Shown here: positions 1-5,517 of the stretch, in pieces
Layout: each line of letters opens with the position of its first letter
Position numbering within the stretch: the first letter of the stretch is position 1
NCBI GenBank assembly: GCA_009783605.1
Contig: WRDE01000055.1
Span: 1 to 9,369 of the forward strand
Origin: Oscillospiraceae bacterium
GTDB taxonomy: Bacteria; Bacillota; Clostridia; Oscillospirales; Acutalibacteraceae
DNA: 9,369 bases
Reading direction: 5' to 3'
The notes under the pieces: model-generated
Database searches by the model: none
Seen by the model: only the letters and a program-made list of their open reading frames with translations
What the model was told of the DNA's origin: nothing
Program-made: the position numbers and the translations under genes

Positions 1-1
1 C

Positions 2-811
2 TGTGCCAAATTGGTGGTGTTCTGCAACGCGCCGGAGGACAACCCGTTTATGGCCGGCGCGTTCCACGGGCCGGGGGAGCCGGATTGCGTGATCAATGTC
101 GGCGTCTCCGGCCCCGGCGTGGTGCGGGCGGCGCTGGCCAAAGCCGGCGACTGCGATCTGACGGCGGTAGCCGACCTCATCAAGCGCACTGCTTTCAAAA
201 TCACCCGGATGGGCCAGTTGGTGGCCCAGGAGGCCTCCCGCCGGTTGGATGTCCCCTTCGGTATCGTTGACCTGTCCCTTGCCCCGACCCCGGCGGTGGG
301 GGATTCGGTGGCGTATATTCTGGAAGAGATAGGCTTGGAGCGCTGCGGCGCCCACGGGACCACCGCCGCGCTGGCGCTGCTCAACGACGCGGTCAAAAAG
401 GGCGGCATGATGGCCTCATCCCATGTGGGCGGCCTGTCCGGGGCCTTTATCCCGGTGACCGAGGACGCGGGCATGATCGAGGCGGCCCGGTGCGGCGCGC
501 TGACCATCGAGAAGTTAGAGGCGATGACGGCGGTCTGTTCGGTGGGATTGGATATGATCAACATCCCCGGCGACACCCCCGCCGAGGTGATCGCCGCCAT
601 CATCGCCGACGAGGCCGCCATTGGGATGATCAACGGCAAAACCACCGCTGTCCGGGTGATCCCGGCTATCGGCAAAGCCGTCGGCGAGGAGCTGCATTTC
701 GGCGGCCTGCTGGGCGGCGGCCCGGTGATGGCGCTGAATACCTATTCTCCCGCGCGGTTTATACAAAGGGGCGGCCGGATTCCGGCGCCGATGCAGCACA
801 TAAATAATTGA
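2..811 (+). CDS. UPF0210 / DUF711 'PFL family' protein, 3' part (N-terminus cut by window edge)
   Basis: The reading frame is open to the left edge, so this is the C-terminal 269 residues of a larger protein. Members of the UPF0210/DUF711 family are usually about 450 residues, so roughly 180 are missing. Recognition rests on the family-typical stretch NAPEDNPFMAGAFHG near the start, followed by GEPDCVINVGVSGPGVV, and on the glycine-rich GGLLGGGPVM near the end. The TTG at 11 is not a real start, because the homology runs straight through it. The biochemical role of the family is unknown. It is usually called a PFL family protein for its fold resemblance to glycyl-radical enzymes, and I see no evidence here for a radical enzyme. 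It is a soluble protein with no membrane segment. The last residues (HINN) and the TGA stop lie inside an AT-rich heptamer repeat. The next gene starts 38 bases downstream on the same strand, so the two may share a transcript. Confidence 0.93.
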   Translation, partial: CAKLVVFCNAPEDNPFMAGAFHGPGEPDCVINVGVSGPGVVRAALAKAGDCDLTAVADLIKRTAFKITRMGQLVAQEASRRLDVPFGIVDLSLAPTPAVGDSVAYILEEIGLERCGAHGTTAALALLNDAVKKGGMMASSHVGGLSGAFIPVTEDAGMIEAARCGALTIEKLEAMTAVCSVGLDMINIPGDTPAEVIAAIIADEAAIGMINGKTTAVRVIPAIGKAVGEELHFGGLLGGGPVMALNTYSPARFIQRGGRIPAPMQHINN

Positions 812-838
812 TAATTGAAAATTGATAATGGATAATTA
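804..838. repeat. AT-rich tandem heptamer repeat (5 units) over the UPF0210 gene 3' end
   Basis: Five consecutive 7-base units can be read: ATAATTG, ATAATTG, AAAATTG, ATAATGG, ATAATTA. The array begins inside the coding sequence, provides the final two asparagine codons and the TGA stop at 809-811, and ends just before the ribosome binding site of the next gene. It contrasts sharply with the GC-rich coding DNA on both sides. The same heptamer ATAATTG recurs at 8062-8068. This is a direct reading of the sequence. Its function, if any, is unknown. Confidence 0.8.
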
Positions 839-849
839 AGGGAGATACT

Positions 850-2016
850 ATGATATTTGGTTTTATCGGCTCGATTTTGCTGGTGATTCTGTCGCTGGGG
901 TTGCTGTCCGGCAGCTATTCCTTCCGGTGGCTGCGGGGATTCTTTCCCGGAATCAAGAAACGCTTCTTTATTCCGGCATACGCCCTGTTCGCTGTCCTCG
1001 GGATGGGCTTTATGCTGATCCCGTCGGCGCCCGGTACCCGGCTGCTCAAGGCGATTTGCAGCTACTGGTTTGCCTTTTATATTATCTTCTGTATGATTTT
1101 GATCGTCGCGGCGGTCTGCCACTTTATTTTTTGGCTCATCCGAAAACTGCGCCGGCGGCCGGCGGCTCTTTCCCGGCGGGCTACGTTGGCGGCCGGGCTG
1201 GCGGTGATCGTGCTGGCTGGCGGCGTTACGGTTTACGGCAGCGTTCACGCTGTCGTCCTGCGGGAAAAATATTATGAGGTCGAAACCGTCCAAACAGCCG
1301 GCAATCTGGAATCCCTGCGGATCGTATTGGTCTCCGACATCCACCTCGGCAATGTCATCGGCGTCAACCGGGTCCGCCGGATAGCCGAAAAGATCAACCG
1401 GATGGACGCCGACATCGTCTGTATCGCCGGCGATATCTTCGACGGGGATCTCCGGGCGATCGGCGACGTGGCCGCTGTGCAGGAGGCGTTCAGAAGCATA
1501 GCGGCGCGGTATGGCGTCTATGCGGTACCGGGTAACCATGACGGTCAAATGGGGGATTTTTTGCGGAACAGTGATATTACGCTGTTAGAGGATAAGGCGG
1601 TGACAGTCGCCGGTGCCGTTACCTTAGCCGGGCGGCGGGACCGCGGCTACGGCGGCGGCCGGCAGCGGACGCCGCTGGACGATATACTGGCCGGCACCGA
1701 CCGGTCACTGCCGCTGATTGTGCTGGACCACCAGCCCCAGCCGGGGCATATCGACGAAGCGCGGGAAAATGGCGCGGTACTGATGCTCACCGGCCATACC
1801 CATAAAGGCCAGATCTTTCCGATCAGCCTCATTACCGTCGGTACCTATCCGCTGGATTACGGCTGCGTAAATTTGGGTGGTTATCCTCTTACGGGATCGC
1901 TGCGGGGAAATCCCTTCTATCTCGTCGTCACCTCCGGCGCCGGTACCTGGGGGCCGCCGCTGCGGCTCGGCACCGACAGCGAAATCGTGTCGGTCACCCT
2001 GAGGTTCGCGTCATGA
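850..2016 (+). CDS. Membrane-anchored metallophosphoesterase (YkuE/YaeI-like)
   Basis: A 388-residue calcineurin-type metallophosphoesterase with a membrane-embedded N-terminus. About four hydrophobic segments (residues 2-20, 41-58, 68-97, 110-130) precede the catalytic domain. The metal-binding motifs appear in the expected order: SDIHLG (D163, H165), GDIFDGD (D195), GNHD (N229, H230), LDHQP (H294) and GHTHKGQ (H316, H318). The family hydrolyses phosphoesters using a two-metal centre. Relatives with N-terminal membrane helices (E. coli YaeI, B. subtilis YkuE) act at the cell surface or on lipid-linked substrates, but the substrate here cannot be read from the sequence. The ATG at 850 has a good ribosome binding site (GGGAG, 840-844). 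The stop overlaps the start of the PAP2 phosphatase gene (ATGA), which implies translational coupling and a shared membrane or lipid role. Confidence 0.92.
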   Translation: MIFGFIGSILLVILSLGLLSGSYSFRWLRGFFPGIKKRFFIPAYALFAVLGMGFMLIPSAPGTRLLKAICSYWFAFYIIFCMILIVAAVCHFIFWLIRKLRRRPAALSRRATLAAGLAVIVLAGGVTVYGSVHAVVLREKYYEVETVQTAGNLESLRIVLVSDIHLGNVIGVNRVRRIAEKINRMDADIVCIAGDIFDGDLRAIGDVAAVQEAFRSIAARYGVYAVPGNHDGQMGDFLRNSDITLLEDKAVTVAGAVTLAGRRDRGYGGGRQRTPLDDILAGTDRSLPLIVLDHQPQPGHIDEARENGAVLMLTGHTHKGQIFPISLITVGTYPLDYGCVNLGGYPLTGSLRGNPFYLVVTSGAGTWGPPLRLGTDSEIVSVTLRFAS

Positions 2017-2666
2017 GCCGGCAGGGGGTAAAATGGCAGCTGGCGATTGCCGCGGCGGCAGCGGTGCTGTTCGCCGCTGTAGCGGTATTGGTGGTGCGGC
2101 AGGTCCCGCTGGTTCTGTCGTTGGACAGCGGCGTCCATGAGTGGGTGGCCTCGCGGCGGTTCCCGGCGCTGACCGGGTTTATGGGGATCTATACCCATTT
2201 GGCGGAATGGTTTGTCTATCTGCCGCTGGCACTGCTGCTGCTGGCGCTGCCCCGCACCCGCCGCCCTGTCGGACTGCCGGTGGCGGCGACGATGGCGGTA
2301 TCAGCACTGCTGAATCTGCTGCTGAAAGCGCTGTTTGCCATACCCCGTCCGCCGGATCAGCTGGTCCACGCCGCCGGTATGAGCTTCCCCAGCGGTCACA
2401 CCATGACCGGCACCGCCTTCACCGTCGCCATAATCCTGCTGATCTGGAACAGCGGGATGAACCCGGCGCGTAAAACAATTTTTACTTTGTTGGCAGCCGT
2501 CTATGTCATAGGCATCTGGTTTTCCCGTGTCTACCTCGGGGTACATAACCCCTCCGACATCATCGGCGGATTTCTGGCCGGGCTGGCGGTGGCGATGGCA
2601 GTTTCAGCGCTGTTTAATTCCTCACTCCTCCTCGCGGAGCGAGGAAATTCAAGCACTCACTCCTAA
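2013..2666 (+). CDS. PAP2 family (type 2 phosphatidic acid phosphatase) membrane phosphatase
   Basis: A 217-residue integral membrane phosphatase with the complete three-part PAP2 signature: K105-(x6)-R112-P113 (KALFAIPRP), P126-S-G-H129 (SFPSGHT), and S171-R-x3-G-x-H178-x3-D182 (SRVYLGVHNPSD). H129 and H178 are the expected acid/base and nucleophile histidines. About six hydrophobic segments span the protein. The family dephosphorylates lipid phosphates such as phosphatidic acid, phosphatidylglycerol phosphate or undecaprenyl pyrophosphate; which one is used here cannot be told. The ATG overlaps the stop of the preceding phosphoesterase by 4 bases, with GAGG at 2001-2004 as ribosome binding site. 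The last 16 or so residues (from about F201) are polar and encoded by a repeat-like stretch that also gives the TAA stop. The native C-terminus has therefore probably been replaced by repeat-derived sequence. Confidence 0.94.
   Translation: MSRQGVKWQLAIAAAAAVLFAAVAVLVVRQVPLVLSLDSGVHEWVASRRFPALTGFMGIYTHLAEWFVYLPLALLLLALPRTRRPVGLPVAATMAVSALLNLLLKALFAIPRPPDQLVHAAGMSFPSGHTMTGTAFTVAIILLIWNSGMNPARKTIFTLLAAVYVIGIWFSRVYLGVHNPSDIIGGFLAGLAVAMAVSALFNSSLLLAERGNSSTHS
2617..2666. repeat. Repeat-like CTCACTCCT element with small hairpin at the PAP2 gene 3' end
   Basis: CTCACTCCT occurs twice (2621-2629 and 2656-2664), flanking a small hairpin with arms TCCTCG (2629-2634) and CGAGGA (2640-2645). The 11-mer CTCACTCCTAA at 2656-2666 is found as an exact reverse complement (TTAGGAGTGAG) at 5151-5161, just after the asnB stop. 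The element codes for the tail of the PAP2 protein and its stop codon. The hairpin has no following T-run, so it is not a convincing intrinsic terminator. Confidence 0.6.
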
Positions 2667-2689
2667 CTTTCACGAAAGGATCCATCCAT

Positions 2690-3229
2690 ATGAACACGTT
2701 AAAAGATATCGGGCGGATGTTTTTGACCAATCTGGCCACTTTGCCCTACGCGCTGACGGTGCCGGTATATATCGCATTCCTCTTCGCCCAGACCACGCCG
2801 GGAATGGAGGAGGACGCGTTGGGGATATTGGGGCAGGATACCATTTACTATTTCGGTTTTTTCGCCTTTCTCGCCATGCTGCTGTTTATCATGCTGCGGC
2901 GGCTGCGGGAGCCGTATCTCGAGATGACGAAGGGGACGCCGTATGTCCCGCGGGAACGTCTGATGCTGCATATGCGGCAGGTCGGTTACCGGCATATCGC
3001 CGTCTATACCGGTTTTTGGGCGGCGGCGGTGATGCTCTATGGCGCGCTGGGGAACCACGGCCTGCTGCTGCTCTTTCTCGGACAGGTGGGATTGATGCGG
3101 GCCTTTGAACTCCCCGCCGTGGGCGCGCTGGCCGGCGGCGCCATCACCTGGCTGATTTTTGTGGCGGGGTATTGCGGATTGGTGCTGGCGGTGCATAAAT
3201 ATTGGGAATCCAAAAGAGGGTACGGATGA
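2690..3229 (+). CDS. Small polytopic membrane protein of unknown function
   Basis: I do not recognise this 179-residue protein. It has about four hydrophobic segments (roughly residues 14-33, 48-69, 100-130 and 141-168). A charged loop between the second and third (about 70-98, starting RRLREP) is probably cytoplasmic by the positive-inside rule. The C-terminus is short and basic (KYWESKRGYG). No catalytic motif, cysteine cluster or signal peptide cleavage site is evident. The ATG has a GAAAGGA ribosome binding site (2674-2680) with 9-base spacing. It lies 23 bases after the PAP2 gene and is probably in the same transcript as the two membrane phosphatases, which hints at a membrane-associated role. 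Codon bias and GC content match the neighbours, so it is most likely a real gene. Confidence 0.8.
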   Translation: MNTLKDIGRMFLTNLATLPYALTVPVYIAFLFAQTTPGMEEDALGILGQDTIYYFGFFAFLAMLLFIMLRRLREPYLEMTKGTPYVPRERLMLHMRQVGYRHIAVYTGFWAAAVMLYGALGNHGLLLLFLGQVGLMRAFELPAVGALAGGAITWLIFVAGYCGLVLAVHKYWESKRGYG

Positions 3230-3267
3230 GTGGACATATAAGTTAAGCGGCCCTCAAAAAAGAAATT

Positions 3268-3282
3268 TATAAAATTATTTTA
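3268..3282 (+). promoter_or_regulatory. Possible promoter -10 and overlapping palindrome upstream of asnB
   Basis: The 67-base gap before asnB (3230-3296) is strongly AT-rich and contains a -10-like TATAAA (3268-3273). It overlaps a perfect inverted repeat, TAAAAT-T-ATTTTA (3270-3282). No good -35 is present at 17 bases; TTAAGC at 3243-3248 is a weak match with 19-base spacing. A palindrome over a -10 would suit a repressor site, but AT-rich sequence makes such palindromes by chance. Low confidence. Confidence 0.22.
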
Positions 3283-3286
3283 AGGA
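3282..3286 (+). promoter_or_regulatory. Ribosome binding site that decides the asnB start
   Basis: AAGGA at 3282-3286 lies 10 bases before the ATG at 3297. It lies only 1 base before the upstream in-frame GTG at 3288, which is too close to serve it. This supports the ATG at 3297 and so an N-terminus reading MRGFCGF. Confidence 0.6.
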
Positions 3287-3296
3287 TGTGTGTAAA

Positions 3297-5147
3297 ATGC
3301 GCGGTTTTTGCGGATTTACCGGTGAAGTTGAACGCCCGGAAGAAGTGATCCGGCGGATGTCGGAGCGGATCGCCCATCGCGGTCCCGGTTCGGGATATTA
3401 TACCGGAGAGGGGGCGGCGATGGGCTGGCGGCTGCCCGCGGCAATGGGCTGCCCATTGCCGGCTGACAACCCTGAGAGCGGCGGCGGGCCGCTTTTTAAT
3501 GAGGACAAGACGTTAGTCCTATGTTTCGACGGCAGGATCTACAACTGCCGGGCGCTCCGGGAGGAATTGGAGGCCGCCGGCCATATCTTTGCCGCCGGCG
3601 GGGACGCGGAGGCGGTACTCCACGGCTATGAGCAGTGGGGCGAGGAATTGTTATTAAAACTGCGGGGCTCTTTTGCCTTTTCCATTTATAACACCGCCGA
3701 CGGATCGCTGTTTATCGCCCGGGATTTTTTCGGCGTCAAACCGATGCAATATGCCCGCCTGCCCGGCGGCGGGACGGTTTTCGCCTCCGAAATCAAGGCG
3801 ATTTTGGCGCATCCATTGGTTGAACAGGAATTCAACGAACCTGCGTTGGACAAGTATCTGTCGTTCCAGTACAGCCTGCCGGAGGAGACCTTTTTCAAGG
3901 GCATTTACACCCTGCCGCCGGCCCATTTTATGCGGATCACCGCCGGCGGGGAGGTTGAGCTTCAACGGTATTGGGAAGCGGTATTCGATCCGGACCAAGA
4001 CATGACGCTGGAGCAGGCGGTGGACGGGATTGAACAGGTATTTGCCGAATCGGTGGAGACCTGCCGGGATATCGGCGGGGAGGCGGGCTGTTTCCTCTCG
4101 GGCGGGGTAGATTCCAGTTGGGTGTCCTCCTATTTCGGCGGCCGGAAGGCGTTTACCGTCGGATTCGATATGCCGGGCCACTACAACGAAACCGATTACG
4201 CGGCGGAGCTGGCGGCGGAACTGCGGATCGACCATACCATCCGCATGATCACCGAGGAGGAATACGCGGCGGCGCTGCCGCGTATACAGTATCTGTTAGA
4301 CCAGCCGCTGGCCGACCCGGCCTGCGTGGCGCTGTATTTCGCGGCGGAGCTGGCGGCGGGGCAGGTAGACGCGGCGCTCTCGGGGGAAGGCGCCGACGAA
4401 TTTTTCGGCGGCTACCGGATCTACCATGAACCGCTCTCGCTGGCCAAATACCAGAAACTGCCCCGCTGGCTGCGGCGGCTCGCCGCCGCAATAGTGTCGC
4501 CGCTGCCGGCGTTCAAGGGCCGCTCCTTTCTGCTGCGCGGCGCCCAGACGGTGGAGCAGCGGTTCATCGGCAACGCCCGGATGTTCGGCAAAAAGGAAAA
4601 AGCGAAGTTGCTGCGGAGCATTGCCGCCACCGACCCGGCGGAGCAGGTGCAGAAATATTACGCACGCACCCGGGGGCAGGAGGATGTGACCCGGATGCAG
4701 TCGTTGGATATCCACACCTGGGGGGTGGGGGATATCCTGCTGAAAGCCGACCGGATGAGCATGGCCCACGCGCTGGAGATAAGGACGCCGTTCTTGGACC
4801 GGGAGGTGTTCGCGCTGGCGGCCAAAATCCCGCCGAAACACCATATCGCCGGCGGCACCACCAAATACGCTATGCGCCAGGCCGCCAAACGCCACCTGCC
4901 GGAGAAGAGCACCGCCCGCCCGAAATTGGGCTTCCCGGTCCCGATCCGGGTCTGGCTGCGGCAGGACAATTGGTATGCGCGGGTGGCAGAGGCGTTTCAA
5001 AGCGAGGCGGCGCAGAAGTTTTTTTATACGGATGAATTGATGAAGCTGCTGGACCGGCATAAGAAGGGTAAGGCGGACAACAGCCGGAAGATTTGGACGG
5101 TGTATATGTTTTTGGTTTGGTATGGGGCGTATTTTGGGGAGAGTTAG
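3297..5147 (+). CDS. asnB: Asparagine synthetase (AsnB family) with degenerate glutaminase domain
   Basis: A 616-residue AsnB-family protein, usual length for clostridial AsnB. AsnB joins an N-terminal class II glutaminase to a synthetase domain that adenylates aspartate and aminates it. The synthetase half looks intact: PP-loop SGGVDSS (268-274), SGEGADEFFGGY (362-373), then LLKADRMSMAHALEIRTPFLD and the KLGFPVPIR segment. The glutaminase half is recognisable but altered. Family members begin MCGxCGFTGE, where the first cysteine is the nucleophile; here the start is MRGFCGFTGE, with Arg2 from CGC. The NGEIYN motif reads DGRIYN (D78, R80), HRGPDS reads HRGPGS, and the usual RLSIIDL segment is not recognisable. 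C1A mutants of E. coli AsnB keep ammonia-dependent synthesis, so an ammonia-dependent enzyme is my best inference. An upstream GTG (3288) would add three residues (MCKM) but lacks a usable ribosome binding site. The gene stands alone with respect to asparagine metabolism. Confidence 0.9.
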   Translation: MRGFCGFTGEVERPEEVIRRMSERIAHRGPGSGYYTGEGAAMGWRLPAAMGCPLPADNPESGGGPLFNEDKTLVLCFDGRIYNCRALREELEAAGHIFAAGGDAEAVLHGYEQWGEELLLKLRGSFAFSIYNTADGSLFIARDFFGVKPMQYARLPGGGTVFASEIKAILAHPLVEQEFNEPALDKYLSFQYSLPEETFFKGIYTLPPAHFMRITAGGEVELQRYWEAVFDPDQDMTLEQAVDGIEQVFAESVETCRDIGGEAGCFLSGGVDSSWVSSYFGGRKAFTVGFDMPGHYNETDYAAELAAELRIDHTIRMITEEEYAAALPRIQYLLDQPLADPACVALYFAAELAAGQVDAALSGEGADEFFGGYRIYHEPLSLAKYQKLPRWLRRLAAAIVSPLPAFKGRSFLLRGAQTVEQRFIGNARMFGKKEKAKLLRSIAATDPAEQVQKYYARTRGQEDVTRMQSLDIHTWGVGDILLKADRMSMAHALEIRTPFLDREVFALAAKIPPKHHIAGGTTKYAMRQAAKRHLPEKSTARPKLGFPVPIRVWLRQDNWYARVAEAFQSEAAQKFFYTDELMKLLDRHKKGKADNSRKIWTVYMFLVWYGAYFGES

Positions 5148-5165
5148 GAATTAGGAGTGAGGAGC
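5145..5165. repeat. GGAATTAGGAGTGAGGAG-type short repeat at the asnB stop
   Basis: The sequence starting with the asnB TAG stop contains two near-copies of a TTAGGA unit (TTAGGAATTAGGA, 5144-5156) followed by GTGAGGAG. TTAGGAGTGAG (5151-5161) is the exact reverse complement of the 11-mer at the PAP2 gene end (2656-2666). Two copies in opposite orientation at two gene ends suggest a dispersed short repeat family in this genome. This is inferred from only two copies. Confidence 0.5.
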
Positions 5166-5213
5166 AAAATGTCCATATAACCGGCAGATAAATTACAAAA
5201 ATATTCAGGAGAA

Positions 5214-5501
5214 ATGATAGATGTGAAAAAAAGTAAAAAAATAGCGGTTGGGAAATATTATGTTATGCCCTCATTAAAAGAATTCCAATATATAGTATTT
5301 AAGAAAAAAGTGTGTTTGCATTGCGGTGGTAAACTAACAGGGTATGATAAACTTGTCAGTGCGAATTTAAATAGTAAAATAGACCTCCCCGACGGTGATT
5401 ATGATGGATATATGACATACCAAAAAGCATATCAATGTAAGAATTGCGGACATCAATTTTCGATCGCAGAATTGATAGACAAAGAGAACAAACATGCATA
5501 A
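5214..5501 (+). CDS. Small AT-rich zinc-ribbon-like protein, unknown function
   Basis: I do not recognise a named family for this 95-residue protein. It carries two CxxC knuckles, C34-LH-C37-G-G and C75-KN-C78-G-H, separated by 37 residues, as in a four-cysteine zinc ribbon. The N-terminus is lysine-rich. It has no signal peptide and no membrane helix, so it is probably cytoplasmic. By my count its GC content is 93/288, about 32%, far below the flanking asnB and proS genes. Codons are A/T-ending, unlike every neighbour, which points to recent acquisition. The start is uncertain: AGGAG (5207-5211) is only 2 bases before the ATG at 5214, while an in-frame GTG at 5223 has 11-base spacing, so the true protein may be 92 residues. 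It ends 16 bases before the proS start. It could be a regulator, an antitoxin-like or immunity protein, or a cargo gene; nothing here separates these. Confidence 0.75.
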   Translation: MIDVKKSKKIAVGKYYVMPSLKEFQYIVFKKKVCLHCGGKLTGYDKLVSANLNSKIDLPDGDYDGYMTYQKAYQCKNCGHQFSIAELIDKENKHA

Positions 5502-5505
5502 TTAC

Positions 5506-5510
5506 GGAGG
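5506..5510 (+). promoter_or_regulatory. Ribosome binding site that decides the proS start
   Basis: GGAGG lies 7 bases before the ATG at 5518. The upstream in-frame ATG at 5494 overlaps the end of the zinc-ribbon gene, has no comparable site, and would add eight residues (MHNYGGPP) outside the family's normal N-terminus. The protein therefore starts MKLTNLIGDRF. Confidence 0.8.
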
Positions 5511-5517
5511 CCCACCT

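Noticed and set aside
2..811. TTG at position 11 as the start of the UPF0210 protein
   Set aside because: The frame and family similarity extend to the window edge, and the remaining length is far below the family's usual size, so this is a truncated view and not a short gene.
742..1548. 268-codon open frame on the - strand over the metallophosphoesterase
   Set aside because: The + strand has all metallophosphoesterase motifs. The antisense translation shows no recognisable domain and is rich in charged and polar residues typical of shadow frames.
2629..2645. Intrinsic terminator after the PAP2 gene
   Set aside because: The six-base-pair stem is followed by AATTCAAG rather than a T-run and lies inside the coding sequence.
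2527..3108. 193-codon + frame bridging the PAP2 gene and the membrane protein gene
   Set aside because: It overlaps two supported genes in another frame, and its translation is arginine/alanine/glycine-rich with no motif.
3226..3246. Six-codon mini-frame (MSGHIS) overlapping the stop of the membrane protein gene, with GAGGG nearby
   Set aside because: Too short to support as a leader peptide; it has no regulatory codon run and no attenuator structure after it.
4296..5060. 254-codon open frame on the - strand over asnB (also 3654-4235 and, over proS, 6541-7224)
   Set aside because: All are opposite well-conserved enzyme domains, lack credible domains of their own, and are explained by the GC-rich third-position bias of the real genes.
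3297..5147. Beta-lactam synthetase or lasso-peptide cyclase of a natural-product cluster
   Set aside because: The missing cysteine invites this idea, but the synthetase half keeps ordinary AsnB motifs and length, and no precursor peptide, carboxyethylarginine synthase, transporter or protease gene is present.
5148..5517. T-box or other riboswitch controlling proS
   Set aside because: The space before proS is occupied by the zinc-ribbon gene. I found no T-box consensus, specifier stem or terminator in the remaining 66-base and 16-base gaps.
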